DNA of 64,000 nucleotides from Sphingorhabdus sp. Alg231-15 (GCF_900149705.1 NZ_LT703001.1:1364001-1428000); one strand, 5' to 3'; shown: positions 44,603-53,294, counted from the first letter of the stretch. A program made the numbers and translations. Notes: a model not told the origin generated them from the letters alone.

Positions 44603-45792
44603 AAAGCCGAGAAAGGCTTGTCCTTATCGACCCGCACATCCTGCGGCAGACCCAGGACGCGTTCGGCGATGATATTTTTCAGGATCTCATCTGTGCCGCC
44701 AGCAATCCGCAGGCCCGGTGCCCACATGAAGCTTTCCTGAAAAATCGCATCCGCTGGTGCATGGTCCTTGTCAGAGATAATCCCGTAATGGTCCTGCATC
44801 TCGATCGCGCTGTTGCAGATGTCCTGCAAATGGTTCGCGGTGATTACCTTGCCGATGGAATTTTCCGGCCCCGGAGTTTCGCCCTTTGACAAGGCGGTCT
44901 GGGTTCGGAACTTGGTCAGCTTGTAGCCCTGCGCCGCGACATACCAGTCAGCCAGCTTCGCACGAAAGGCCTGATCACTCATGGAACCGGATGACCGGGC
45001 ATAGTCCATAATCTCCGCCCAATCCGGTCCGGGAGAACCGCCTACGGCCAGCCGTTCATTCATCAACGTGACCAAAGCGACTTTCCAGCCCATGCCGGGT
45101 TCGCCTAGCCGGTCAGCATCTGGAATGCGGACATCGGTGAAATAGACCTCGTTAAACTCGCTGCCGCCTGATGCCTGATGGATCGGGCGTACATCGACGC
45201 CTTCCTGTTTCATGTCGACAATGAACATGGTCAGGCCCTTATGCTTGGGCACATCGGGATCGGTGCGAACCAGCAAAATGCCATAGTCGGAATAATGGGC
45301 ACCGGAGGTCCAGACCTTCTGGCCATTGATCACCCAATCATCGCCGTCCTTGACTGCTTTGGTTTTCAGCCCGGCAACATCCGAACCAGCCGCTGGTTCA
45401 GAGAAAAGCTGACACCAGATTTCTTCACCGAACAGTGCCTTTTGGACATAGCGTTTTTTATGTTCGTCAGAACCGAAAGCGATAACTGTTGGCACGCACA
45501 TGCCAAGACCGATCGCGAATGGCCCGGTTGGAGCATCAAATTTGGACTCTTCCTGATTCCAAATGACCTGCTGCATCGGCGTGCCGCCGCGCCCGCCAAT
45601 TTCCTTGGGCCAAGTAATCTGTGCAAACTGGCCTTCGGCTTTGACCTTCTGCCAGTCCTTTGCCCGCTGCAAATAATCGTCGCGCCGTCCAGAGCGGATC
45701 GCCGCTGCTTTTTTGGGCTCAAGATGTTGACCCAGAAACGCATTGGCCTCGGCCCGGAATGCTGCTTCTTCTGTTGTATCTGTAAAATCCAT
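44599..45792 (-). CDS. Acyl-CoA dehydrogenase (pair member 1)
   Basis: 397 residues with the flavin fold features CQLFSEPAAGSDVAGLKTKA, WVINGQKVWTSGAH, and the C-terminal AGGTDEILKNIIAERVLGLP. It oxidises acyl-CoA to enoyl-CoA and passes electrons to ETF. It lies 28 nt after a second ACAD, and such adjacent pairs often form hetero-oligomers in side-chain, phenyl or sterol catabolism. The acyl substrate is unknown. Confidence 0.92.
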   Translation of the reverse strand: MDFTDTTEEAAFRAEANAFLGQHLEPKKAAAIRSGRRDDYLQRAKDWQKVKAEGQFAQITWPKEIGGRGGTPMQQVIWNQEESKFDAPTGPFAIGLGMCVPTVIAFGSDEHKKRYVQKALFGEEIWCQLFSEPAAGSDVAGLKTKAVKDGDDWVINGQKVWTSGAHYSDYGILLVRTDPDVPKHKGLTMFIVDMKQEGVDVRPIHQASGGSEFNEVYFTDVRIPDADRLGEPGMGWKVALVTLMNERLAVGGSPGPDWAEIMDYARSSGSMSDQAFRAKLADWYVAAQGYKLTKFRTQTALSKGETPGPENSIGKVITANHLQDICNSAIEMQDHYGIISDKDHAPADAIFQESFMWAPGLRIAGGTDEILKNIIAERVLGLPQDVRVDKDKPFSAF

Positions 45793-45820
45793 TTTCTCGT
45801 CCTTCTCAGGGAATTATCGA

Positions 45821-46939
45821 CTAAGCCGCGTTTTTGGCTTCAAGTGCGGAAACCAGCTTTTCTTTCCAGACTGCCGGGCTGCCGGCCTGCACGGACAGCA
45901 ATTTTGCGCGGCGATAGTAGAGGTGGCAATCCACCTCCCAGGTAAAGCCCATGCCGCCATGCGTCTGGATATTTTCCTTGCTGGCAAACCAGAATGCTTC
46001 CGACGCAGCAACCCGCGCCGCTGCCGCCGCTTCCGGCAATTCGGCCGCATCGGTTGAGAGCGCCCAGGCGCCATAATAGGCATTGGAGCGCGCCACTTCG
46101 TTTTTCACATAGATATCGGCCAGCTTGTGTTTGATCGCCTGATTGCCGCCAATGGGTCTGCCAAAGGCCTGACGCTCCTTGGCATATTCGGTGGCCATTT
46201 CCAGACAGCGCGACGCGCCGCCCAATTGTTCGAAAGCTAGTAAAACAGCTGCGCGGTTCATCACCTGATCGAGCACTGTCATTCCATTGCCGGTCTCTTT
46301 CCCCAAGCGTGTCGCCGATACGCCATCAAATTTAATCTCAGCATGACTGCGGGTCGGCTCGATGGTTTTGAGCGATTTTCGCGATACCCCGGTTTGATCC
46401 AGCGCCACTACGTAAAGGCCAGTCCCACTGCCCTCTTTGGCCAGCACCGCGGCATGAGTTGCAACATCACCATCGGTCACTGGCAACTTGATCCCGGTCA
46501 GCTTGCCATCCTTGGCAGTCGTCTGAACCGATGATGCCGATAATGCACCGGGACCTTCGGTGGTTGCAAGGCAACCTACGATACTGCCGTCTGCCACTTT
46601 GGGTAGCCATTCCGCTTTCTGTTCCTCGGTCCCTGCCAGCTTCACCGCCTCGGCAAAGAAATAGGCAGACGACCCGAACGGCACCGGCGCCAACACGCGG
46701 CCCAGCTCCTCTGCAATCACGCAAAGTTCCAGCATGCCTAGACCAAGCCCGCCAAATTCTTCCGGTATGGCGGCCCCAAGCCAGCCCATTTCGATGATTT
46801 TTTGCCAAACTTCGTCATTGTGGCTCATCGCATCATTATCAAGCACGGCGCGTACGTGAGCGCTGGTGCACTGGGCTTCCAAAAATTTGCGCGCTTCATC
46901 GCGCAGGAATTTCTGATCATCAGAGAAATCAAAGTTCAA
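45821..46939 (-). CDS. Acyl-CoA dehydrogenase (pair member 2)
   Basis: 372 residues. LAAIPEEFGGLGLGMLELCV-like N-terminal helix region, seen as AAIPEEFGGLGLGMLELCV, then GCLATTEGPGA and IQTHGGMGFTWEVDCHLYYR near the C-terminus. It is shorter than its partner and has weaker flavin motifs, as is usual for the second chain of heteromeric ACADs. First gene of the two-gene operon. Confidence 0.9.
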   Translation of the reverse strand: MNFDFSDDQKFLRDEARKFLEAQCTSAHVRAVLDNDAMSHNDEVWQKIIEMGWLGAAIPEEFGGLGLGMLELCVIAEELGRVLAPVPFGSSAYFFAEAVKLAGTEEQKAEWLPKVADGSIVGCLATTEGPGALSASSVQTTAKDGKLTGIKLPVTDGDVATHAAVLAKEGSGTGLYVVALDQTGVSRKSLKTIEPTRSHAEIKFDGVSATRLGKETGNGMTVLDQVMNRAAVLLAFEQLGGASRCLEMATEYAKERQAFGRPIGGNQAIKHKLADIYVKNEVARSNAYYGAWALSTDAAELPEAAAAARVAASEAFWFASKENIQTHGGMGFTWEVDCHLYYRRAKLLSVQAGSPAVWKEKLVSALEAKNAA

Positions 46940-47142
46940 ACTACCAGCTCCTAAATATTATTATTTTGGCGTTGATCAGACGCCGCAACACATCTGGCGA
47001 ATCATCGTGCCAACCATCGTTCCGAATAGGCCCGAACAGAGTTAATCAGTCAATTAAATTCCATCGCAGAAAAATGTTCTTTCCTACATATAACCAAATA
47101 GGTTATTTCATGCTCTTAACCCCTGACGAGAAAGAACCTGAC

Positions 47143-47682
47143 ATGAATATCGACAAACTCATCGACAACGCCATCACCATAGAAGGTGATTACTCCAACC
47201 ATCCGGCCGATCGGGGTGGCCCAACGCGCTGGGGCGTGACTGAAACTGTAGCGCGCCGTCACGGCTATGCTGGTGACATGCGCCACTTTCCCTATGATCA
47301 AGCTGTTGCCATATATAAGCGCAACTACTGGTTACGTCCGGCCTTTGATAAAATCGCAGCGCTTGCCCCACGGCTGGCCGAGGAATTGTTCGACACTGGC
47401 ATTAATATGGGGCCCGCCACTGCAGCGGGTTTCTTGCAAAGGGCGCTGAACGCCCTGAATCGCAATGGCCTGGATTACGTTGATATTACAACCGACCGCA
47501 AAATAGGCCCCCAGACCCTCGATGCCTTGAAGCAGTTTTTGGACAAACGCGGAGCCGATGGCGAGATCATTTTGCGCAAGGCTGTCGAGGCCTTGCAAGG
47601 TGCACGCTATATAAAACTGGCTGAACAGCGACCGGCCAATGAGGCTTTTCTTTACGGCTGGTTGGCCAATCGAATCGGGTAA
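47143..47682 (+). CDS. GH108 N-acetylmuramidase (endolysin-type)
   Basis: 179 residues from ATG 47143; an in-frame ATG at 47110 is also possible. The catalytic region EGDYSNHPADRGGPTRWGVT contains the Glu of GH108 (Zliv/ORF78-like), followed by YKRNYWLRPAFDKIA and LFDTGINMGPATAAGFLQRA. The C-terminus carries a peptidoglycan-binding-like KIGPQTLDALKQFL. It cuts murein and has no signal peptide, so it needs a holin, encoded next. Confidence 0.9.
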   Translation: MNIDKLIDNAITIEGDYSNHPADRGGPTRWGVTETVARRHGYAGDMRHFPYDQAVAIYKRNYWLRPAFDKIAALAPRLAEELFDTGINMGPATAAGFLQRALNALNRNGLDYVDITTDRKIGPQTLDALKQFLDKRGADGEIILRKAVEALQGARYIKLAEQRPANEAFLYGWLANRIG

Positions 47683-47825
47683 GGCGTCTTCTCGAAAAAA
47701 CGCTTTAAGATTGGCCCTAGTTGGTGGGATCCTTTTGCCCCGACCTTCCCAACAAAAAACACAGCCCGCCTCTTTTTCACATTCTGTCCTCTTAATCCGT
47801 GATCTAATCAGAAAGGATAAATCCC

Positions 47826-48239
47826 GTGACTTTACTTTCCACGCTCATCGGACCTGTTTCCAAAATCATCGACAAGATCATTCCCGATAAGCAAGGGCGT
47901 GATCGCGCCAAGCTGGAGCTGCTCAAACTCGAAGGCAGTCAGGAATTGGAGCATATCCGTGCCCAGATGTCTGCGATACTGGCTGAGGCCGAATCTCGCG
48001 ACCCGTGGACCAGTCGCGCTCGGCCAAGTTTTCTGTACGTTATGTACCTGTTGCTGCTCTGGTCCATTCCGATGGGCCTGATCGCTGCCATCAACCCTGA
48101 AGCGGCACATAATATTGCGCGTGGGATGAACGCCTATTTGGTCGGCATTCCTGAGCCTCTTTATGCTTTGTTTGGCACTGGTTATCTCGGCTACACCGTT
48201 GCCCGGCAATGGGGGAAAATCCGTGGCGTAGAGAAATAG
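47826..48239 (+). CDS. Holin-like protein (3TM holin family)
   Basis: 137 residues. Starts STLIGPVSKIIDKIIPDKQG, then RDRAKLELLKLEGSQELEH, AESRDPWTSRARPSF, and two or three hydrophobic helices (YVMYLLLLWSIPMGLIAAI, YALFGTGYLGYTVA). This is the layout of the 3TM phage holin group. It is adjacent to the GH108 lysin and would provide its membrane pore. Confidence 0.85.
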   Translation: MTLLSTLIGPVSKIIDKIIPDKQGRDRAKLELLKLEGSQELEHIRAQMSAILAEAESRDPWTSRARPSFLYVMYLLLLWSIPMGLIAAINPEAAHNIARGMNAYLVGIPEPLYALFGTGYLGYTVARQWGKIRGVEK

Positions 48240-48244
48240 CGAGA

Positions 48245-48273
48245 GAATCGGCCCGATTCATCGCCCCTTTTTT
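48245..48273 (+). terminator. Weak terminator after the holin gene
   Basis: GAATCGG / CCGATTC separated by 1 nt (effective loop 3-5 nt), then TTTTTT eight nt further. It separates the lysis pair from the Cys-rich lipoprotein. Confidence 0.4.
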
Positions 48274-48409
48274 GAGCAATTAACCAATTTACTGCCCAAT
48301 AAAGCGACATTTTCTGCCATTTTCCATCATAACTTAGAAATAGACTTGCCATGCCTATATCTTTGCAGATAGAGGGGAAAGTCTAGTTCATTCCAAAGGG
48401 GATATTTTA

Positions 48410-48718
48410 ATGTCTAACGAAACAAGTTTCCGCAAAATGCTGGCAGTAGCCGGTGGTCTTGCTCTTGCAGTTCCTGCTCTTTCAGCATGTGCTGAGCAAG
48501 CTGAAGATGCTGCTGCAGCTGCAGAATGTGCCGCTGAATGTGCTGCATGTGCCGCTGGTTGTGCTGCATGTGCCGCTGGTGATGCTGCATGTGCCGCTGG
48601 TTGTGCTGCTGCATGCGCCGCTGGTTGTGCTGCTGAAGCCGCTGGTTGTGCTGCTTGTGCTGCTGCATGTGCCGCTGGCGATGCTGCATGTGCCGCTGCA
48701 TGTGCCGCTACTGAGTAA
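48410..48718 (+). CDS. Ala/Cys/Gly-repeat lipoprotein with Cys heptad stripe
   Basis: 102 residues. AAGGGG upstream of the ATG. A lipoprotein signal peptide (MLAVAGGLALAVPALSAC, lipobox Cys27) precedes a region of almost only Ala, Cys, Gly and a few Glu/Asp. Cys are at 27, 40, 44, 47, 51, 54, 61, 65, 69, 73, 80, 83, 87, 94 and 98. From 40 on, the steps are 4-3-4-3-7-4-4-4-7-3-4-7-4, so in an alpha helix they lie on one face (heptad a/d type) with one stutter. This fits metal (Cu, Zn) coordination or Cys-mediated assembly better than a random low-complexity sequence. No known family identified. Confidence 0.82.
   Translation: MSNETSFRKMLAVAGGLALAVPALSACAEQAEDAAAAAECAAECAACAAGCAACAAGDAACAAGCAAACAAGCAAEAAGCAACAAACAAGDAACAAACAATE
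48527..48703 (+). repeat. Tandem coding repeat (Ala-Cys-Ala-Ala-Gly units)
   Basis: DNA-level repeat of words such as GCTGCATGTGCCGCTGGT, with variable unit length (18-21 nt), all in one frame. It corresponds to the Cys-rich part of the lipoprotein and creates false open frames on the other strand and in another frame. Repeats of this type can change length by slippage. Confidence 0.8.
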
Positions 48719-48733
48719 TATCAGTACAGCGCA

Positions 48734-49360
48734 TTGACAAATGCATTAGAAAGGCTGTTTGAGCTTACGGGCCAAATAGCTAAAGAGGGCGTCTCGCTAG
48801 TACCCAGAGTGGTACCGGCAGACGCCCCTTTCGTTCAGTACCAACATTATCCGAAGGGCGACTGTGTTGCACCCGGCAACAAGTCTCGCTGGTTCTACCA
48901 TGCGCACAAGCCCGAGGAGCGTGAAGAAGGCGAGCATGGCCATTTTCACATGTTTCTACCGCTGGACATGTTCAAGGGCGTAGACGCACTCTACGAACCA
49001 CCCAAGAAACTACCCAATGGCAAACCGACCCAAGGCGTCGTGCATTTCGGCGCACTCAGCTTTGGCCTTGATGGCATGCCGCTGAGCTGGTTCACCACCA
49101 ACTATTGGGTGACCTACGAATATTTCATGCCCGCAGATGCCATCGCATCGCGGCTCAAGCTTTTCTCCATGAAAAAAGCCCCCGGTGATCCACTGGTCAA
49201 TGACTGGCTCACCGCCGCTGTCGAAGTCTTTCGTGACCCAATCATCGATATACTGCAAGAGCGCGACAAGCTGCTGGCTGAAAAGAAAGCTGAACTCGGC
49301 GACGCGGTGTTTGAAAATAAGAGCGTCGAAATCATGTCGCGAACAGCGTTCGATCTCTAA
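48734..49360 (+). CDS. His-rich protein of unknown function, linked to the Cys-rich lipoprotein
   Basis: 208 residues from a TTG start 15 nt after the lipoprotein stop. RWFYHAHKPEEREEGEHGHF followed by HMFL carries five His (HAH, HGHFH) in a short stretch, which suggests a metal or substrate site near residues 53-73. YHYPKGD-like start (QHYPKGDC) and WFTTNYWVTYEYFMPADAIA follow. The pattern reminds me of a DUF6969-type family, but I cannot confirm that. No signal peptide. The tight spacing suggests it handles the lipoprotein, for instance its metal loading or modification. Confidence 0.65.
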   Translation: MTNALERLFELTGQIAKEGVSLVPRVVPADAPFVQYQHYPKGDCVAPGNKSRWFYHAHKPEEREEGEHGHFHMFLPLDMFKGVDALYEPPKKLPNGKPTQGVVHFGALSFGLDGMPLSWFTTNYWVTYEYFMPADAIASRLKLFSMKKAPGDPLVNDWLTAAVEVFRDPIIDILQERDKLLAEKKAELGDAVFENKSVEIMSRTAFDL

Positions 49361-49380
49361 CAGCAGATAATTGAATAAAA

Positions 49381-49457
49381 TGGTGCGCCCGACAGGATTC
49401 GAACCTGTGGCCCCCAGATTAGGAATCTGATGCTCTATCCACCTGAGCTACGGGCGC
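49381..49457 (-). tRNA. tRNA-Arg (anticodon CCT)
   Basis: The reverse complement folds to a full cloverleaf: acceptor GCGCCCG/CGGGCGC, D-stem GCTC/GAGC, anticodon stem with loop TTCCTAA (CCT reads AGG, Arg), and T-arm ACAGG-TTCGAAT-CCTGT. The 3' ACCA is encoded. Confidence 0.95.
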
Positions 49458-49495
49458 CTACGCGTTATCTAGCCTCTGACTAAGCCATAGACCAG

Positions 49496-50002
49496 TCAAT
49501 TTTGTTCCTCAGGTGGTGTCACCGGAAGGGGAAGCTGTGTAAGCTCAATACCCTCATCCTCAAGCTCAGCCGCATCTTCTGCCGACGCTGTGCCATGGAT
49601 CGGTACGATGTCTTTTTCCCCATAATGAATAGCCCGTGCCTGTTCGGGAAAATCACTGCCTACCCATTCCGACTGTTCAAGCATCTTAGCTTGCGCCTGC
49701 GCCAATTTGCCGATCAACTCCTGATATTCCGCAGATACAGCAACCTGATTGCTCACCGATTGGCCGACCTCATCCGCCGATGCGGGTTCTTGCGCATTGG
49801 TTGTGACTGGCTGCGAACCGGCACGCTGGTTACCTTTTATGCCGACATTCGGGGCCATCACCGCCTTGTCGACGGAAGTGCATCCACAACTTGGACAATC
49901 GATCAAACCCGCTTGGAGCTGTTTTTCATAGTCAGTTGACGAACCAAACCAACCCTCGAACTGATGGCCGCCATCTCGGCAGACTAGGTCAAATACTATC
50001 AT
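49496..50002 (-). CDS. DUF1178 zinc-ribbon-like protein
   Basis: 168 residues from ATG 50002. MIVFDLVCRDGGHQFEGWFG and the paired Cys in CPSCGCTSVDKAVMAPNVG give the DUF1178 signature; a Cys pair with early Cys and His could hold a metal. The remaining part is a coiled, acidic region ending in PPEEQN. Function unknown. It lies 16 nt behind the nitrilase gene and follows its strand. Confidence 0.88.
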   Translation of the reverse strand: MIVFDLVCRDGGHQFEGWFGSSTDYEKQLQAGLIDCPSCGCTSVDKAVMAPNVGIKGNQRAGSQPVTTNAQEPASADEVGQSVSNQVAVSAEYQELIGKLAQAQAKMLEQSEWVGSDFPEQARAIHYGEKDIVPIHGTASAEDAAELEDEGIELTQLPLPVTPPEEQN

Positions 50003-50018
50003 TGCATAACTCTTGGCA

Positions 50019-50855
50019 TTACAGGTCCTTCGGTGCCGCAAATGACCGACGATTGGCAATCGCCGGAATGCGGCTCCGCACGGCACTGACGGCGCTCATA
50101 TCAATATCACAAATACCCACTCCGGTTTCTGTGCCCATATCCAGCAATATCTCACCCCACGGGTCGATCACCATAGAGTGACCGTAGGTAACTCTACCAT
50201 CTTCATGTTCTCCGGACTGCGCAGCAGCAACGACAAAAACACCGGCCTCAATAGCGCGCGCGCGCAATAATATCTCCCAATGAGCCTTCCCGGTCGGAAC
50301 TGTAAACGCTGCTGGTATCGATAGAATATCAGCGCCAGCATTGGTCAGCGCGGCATAGAGCGCCGGAAAACGCAGATCATAACAAACAGAAAGACCGAGT
50401 GACGCACCCATTACAGATGCCGTTACGGCTTGAGTTCCGCTTTCATAGGCCACGGATTCCCGCCAAGTTTCACCGGTATCCAGATCCACGTCAAACAGAT
50501 GGATCTTGTCATAGCGCGCAATAACTGAACCTGCAGGATTGATCAGAAAAGACCGGTTTACCCATTTGCCTGTATCGCCCTGCTTCGGACTAATCGCCAA
50601 AGAACCAAGGGCAACCCATATAGCGTTACGGGAAGCCGCATCGCGGGCGGCACCAAGGACCAGATCGCTCTGCTCTTCACAAATACTGGACTTTGCGCGA
50701 TTGCGATTGCGATCGACGAGCCCCGTCATTTCCGGCGTAAAAATTATCTCTGCGCCCGCAGATGCCGCCTCATCGATATGAGAACACAATATTCGGGCGT
50801 TGGCAACCGGTTCAATGCCGCTGCACATCTGAGCCAAGGCGATACGGCTTGGCAA
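50019..50855 (-). CDS. Nitrilase-family carbon-nitrogen hydrolase
   Basis: 278 residues. The Glu-Lys-Cys triad is visible: EIIFTPEMTGLV (Glu), RYDKIHLFDVDL (Lys) and SVCYDLRFPALY (Cys). The length and LFDVD/GxxTE motifs fit the Nit1/Nit2 (omega-amidase, deaminated glutathione amidase) branch. It acts on C-N bonds in the cytoplasm. It begins directly after grxC ends, in an operon with grxC and comF. Confidence 0.9.
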   Translation of the reverse strand: MPSRIALAQMCSGIEPVANARILCSHIDEAASAGAEIIFTPEMTGLVDRNRNRAKSSICEEQSDLVLGAARDAASRNAIWVALGSLAISPKQGDTGKWVNRSFLINPAGSVIARYDKIHLFDVDLDTGETWRESVAYESGTQAVTASVMGASLGLSVCYDLRFPALYAALTNAGADILSIPAAFTVPTGKAHWEILLRARAIEAGVFVVAAAQSGEHEDGRVTYGHSMVIDPWGEILLDMGTETGVGICDIDMSAVSAVRSRIPAIANRRSFAAPKDL

Positions 50856-51113
50856 TTAGACCGCCAACAACTCTTCCAGCTTACCAGCTGCTTCCAAAGC
50901 AGCGAGATCATCGGAGCCCCCGATATGCTGGTCATTGATAAATATCTGCGGCACCGTGGTACTACCCCCGGCGCGCTGGATCATTTCTTGGCGCTTTGCA
51001 CCGCCCATGGTGATGTCTGTTTCTTCAAAAACAACCTCCTTGCTGTTCAGCAAGGCCTTTGCACGAAAGCAGTATCCACATGTGAACTTGGTATAAATTT
51101 CGACTTTCGCCAT
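50856..51113 (-). CDS. grxC: Glutaredoxin 3
   Basis: 85 residues from ATG 51113. Active site FTCGYCFRAK (dithiol CGYC, not the common CPYC), followed by cis-Pro TTVPQIFIND and the GGSDDL end. It reduces disulfides with glutathione. Upstream of the nitrilase that may repair deaminated glutathione, so the pair may have a linked role. Confidence 0.94.
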   Translation of the reverse strand: MAKVEIYTKFTCGYCFRAKALLNSKEVVFEETDITMGGAKRQEMIQRAGGSTTVPQIFINDQHIGGSDDLAALEAAGKLEELLAV

Positions 51114-51169
51114 AAGAGTCTTCCAATCTAGTTGCTTATCTACGCAGATGGTCCTGATCAGCAAAAAAT

Positions 51170-51910
51170 TCAACTCTGTTCATCATCCTTCAACACCCTT
51201 GCCCAACAGAAAACCATTACGCTGCTCACTCCTGATTTCTTCAATGTTTCAGCACAGGCATTAGCGGTCGAGCCAGTAGTATAAACATCATCAACCAGAA
51301 CGACCGCTTTTTCTTTCAGTCCGCATTCCCCATCGCGTGACAGTGAAAAAGCATTTCTGACAATATTGCTCCTCTGTTTCGCGGACATCGAACGCAGCGG
51401 CGGAGTTGCTTTTTTACGGATCAAGATATCGGTTCGCATGACAAGTCCGCTATGTGCTGACAAAGCGCGACCGATCAGCACAGCCTGATTGAAACCGCGC
51501 GACCATAGACGCAACCTATGGAGTGGCACTGGGATTATAAGCGCGTCCGATGGAACATCATCCAAGAATCGAACCAGTTGCTGCGCGATGAGCTCCGCCA
51601 ATCCAAGACGTGCACCATATTTCAATCGCATGGGTAACAGGCTGCTTTTGTCATCATAGGCAACCACAGCCCGAACACCATCATGCTTCGGCCGTTTTCT
51701 TAAGCAGGAAACGCATTGCGCCCCTTCACCTTGTTCAAAAGCAAAAGGCCTGCCGCAAGACGAGCACCAGGGTTCATTCAAGAAATCCAGGCTTTGCCAA
51801 CATGACAGACAAAAGCGATTGTCCGATTCCACGGTAGCACCGCAAATTGGACATCGCGGCGGAAGCGCAAAATCGAGCATCGTTTTGAGCAACCGGGATA
51901 AAATTTCCAT
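51170..51910 (-). CDS. comF: ComF-family phosphoribosyltransferase-like protein
   Basis: 246 residues from ATG 51910. An N-terminal double zinc ribbon (PPRCPICGA, CLSCWQ, CSSCGRPF, CVSCLRKRP) precedes a type I PRTase domain ending VVLVDDVYTTGSTANACAE. ComF proteins support DNA uptake or other nucleotide-linked functions. Divergent from the methyltransferase gene, 40 nt apart. Confidence 0.92.
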   Translation of the reverse strand: MEILSRLLKTMLDFALPPRCPICGATVESDNRFCLSCWQSLDFLNEPWCSSCGRPFAFEQGEGAQCVSCLRKRPKHDGVRAVVAYDDKSSLLPMRLKYGARLGLAELIAQQLVRFLDDVPSDALIIPVPLHRLRLWSRGFNQAVLIGRALSAHSGLVMRTDILIRKKATPPLRSMSAKQRSNIVRNAFSLSRDGECGLKEKAVVLVDDVYTTGSTANACAETLKKSGVSSVMVFCWARVLKDDEQS

Positions 51911-51950
51911 TTGTTCTTGTCGCCCGTTCTCACCAGAGGCACAAGGCCGT

Positions 51951-52817
51951 ATGCATGACACAAGCGGCCCCGAAGAATTATTTGATCGCGCCAGAAGGCG
52001 TCATTTTCGTGATCGGGCATTTAGTCGATCTCAAGGCCGGGATTTCATCAGTGAAATCATGGCCAAGGAAATATTGGATCGACTTTCTCTGGTGAAGCGG
52101 GAATTCAAAAAATGCCTGTTAATTGGACAAGCGGGACCAAATCTCCGATTGGCGCTAACAAAGCTTAATATCAATATCGTGACCGCCGACGCGAGCCTGA
52201 TGTTTGCCGATTCGCTTGGAGGGGTACAGTGTGATGAAGATCGTCTGCCATTTGCAGATCACAGCTTTGATCTGATTATTAACATTGCCACGCTGGACAG
52301 CGTCAATGATTTGCCAGGCGCGTTGGCACTGGCACGACGAGTATTGAGTCCTGACGGACTTTTTCTGGCTTCTCTTATTGGCGCTGAGAGCCTGACCACA
52401 TTGAAGATGGTAATGATGGAGGCCGAAGGCGACCGGATATCTGCCCATGTTCATCCACAAATAGATATCCGTACCGCTGGTGACCTAATGGCGCGGGTTG
52501 GTTTTGCATTACCTGTAGTAGATAGCGACCGCCTGTATCTGCGCTATGCCAATATTGATAAATTGGTGAGCGACATCAGGGATCTGGGTTCCGCAAACAT
52601 TCTAAAAGATAAAGTCCGGTCGCTGCCTCACAATGTCTATCTGAAGATGAAACAAGGTTTTCAGGATCGAGCGGACAGCGAAGGCAAAACAACCGAGCAA
52701 ATCGAACTTGTTTATCTATGCGGCTGGGCTCCGCACCCTGATCAACCGACACCCGCTCGTCGCGGTAGCGGTCAGATGTCTCTGAAAACCGTGCTTAACA
52801 AACCTTCGGAAGACTGA
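51951..52817 (+). CDS. BioC/NDUFAF5-like SAM methyltransferase
   Basis: 288 residues from ATG 51951. ELFDRARRRHFRDRA, then KCLLIGQAGPNLRLAL (a degenerate motif I) and ADHSFDLIINIATLDSVNDL (motif IV) resemble NDUFAF5/BioC-like alphaproteobacterial proteins. The C-terminus is basic. In the mitochondrial homologue it hydroxylates an Arg of complex I; here the substrate is inferred. Convergent with the MutT gene. Confidence 0.8.
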   Translation: MHDTSGPEELFDRARRRHFRDRAFSRSQGRDFISEIMAKEILDRLSLVKREFKKCLLIGQAGPNLRLALTKLNINIVTADASLMFADSLGGVQCDEDRLPFADHSFDLIINIATLDSVNDLPGALALARRVLSPDGLFLASLIGAESLTTLKMVMMEAEGDRISAHVHPQIDIRTAGDLMARVGFALPVVDSDRLYLRYANIDKLVSDIRDLGSANILKDKVRSLPHNVYLKMKQGFQDRADSEGKTTEQIELVYLCGWAPHPDQPTPARRGSGQMSLKTVLNKPSED

Positions 52818-52823
52818 CCACGG

Positions 52824-53294
52824 TCACAATATAGCACGCAACTGTGCGACCAGAGGTATATCGGCAGGAGGCATTTCAAGCTCTTCTAACGCACTCACCG
52901 GAAGCCATTTCATATCATGTGCTTCAAGATTCTGTACTTCACCTGTCCATTCATGACACGTATATAGAAGCAGGAGCAGATGTTTGCCATCAAGCGGTTC
53001 GCTGGCGAAGGCGGCGGGAACCAATGTCCCGGTTTCTATCACCACACCGAGTTCTTCCTGAAGCTCCCTTACCAAGGCCTGCTCCGGCGATTCGCCGTCC
53101 TCGACCTTACCTCCGGGAAATTCCCACAGTCCGGCCATTGGCTTGCCCTGAGGGCGCTGCTGCACCAGAATATTGCGGTTTTGGTCAACCAGAGCGGCAG
53201 CCACTACGAACAGATATGTCGGATTATTTTCCACTTTTTTTTGCGATGTAAGGATTTTGTTAATCCCTTTCTGTGAAAAACGGCTCGTTCGCAA
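52824..53294 (-). CDS. mutT: Nudix hydrolase, MutT type (8-oxo-dGTP pyrophosphohydrolase)
   Basis: 156 residues from TTG 53294 or 136 from GTG 53234; the GTG better fits family length, and neither has a good ribosome site. The Nudix box is complete: GGKVEDGESPEQALVREL continuing QEELGV, with the preceding AGLWEFPGG. It would clean 8-oxo-dGTP from the pool to lower mutation. Confidence 0.9.
   Translation of the reverse strand: MRTSRFSQKGINKILTSQKKVENNPTYLFVVAAALVDQNRNILVQQRPQGKPMAGLWEFPGGKVEDGESPEQALVRELQEELGVVIETGTLVPAAFASEPLDGKHLLLLLYTCHEWTGEVQNLEAHDMKWLPVSALEELEMPPADIPLVAQLRAIL

Noticed and set aside
46940-47142. Attachment-site repeat matching the 3' end of tRNA-Arg
   Set aside because: No copy of the tRNA 3' sequence was found on the other side of the lysis genes, so no att pair can be supported.
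48414-48701. Gln/His-rich minus-strand open frame over the lipoprotein
   Set aside because: It is a by-product of the repeated GCTGCATGT words; no ribosome site and no meaningful composition.
48527-48703. CRISPR-like or satellite repeat
   Set aside because: The units are coding, in one frame, with no unique spacers, and correspond to the Ala/Cys repeat of the lipoprotein.
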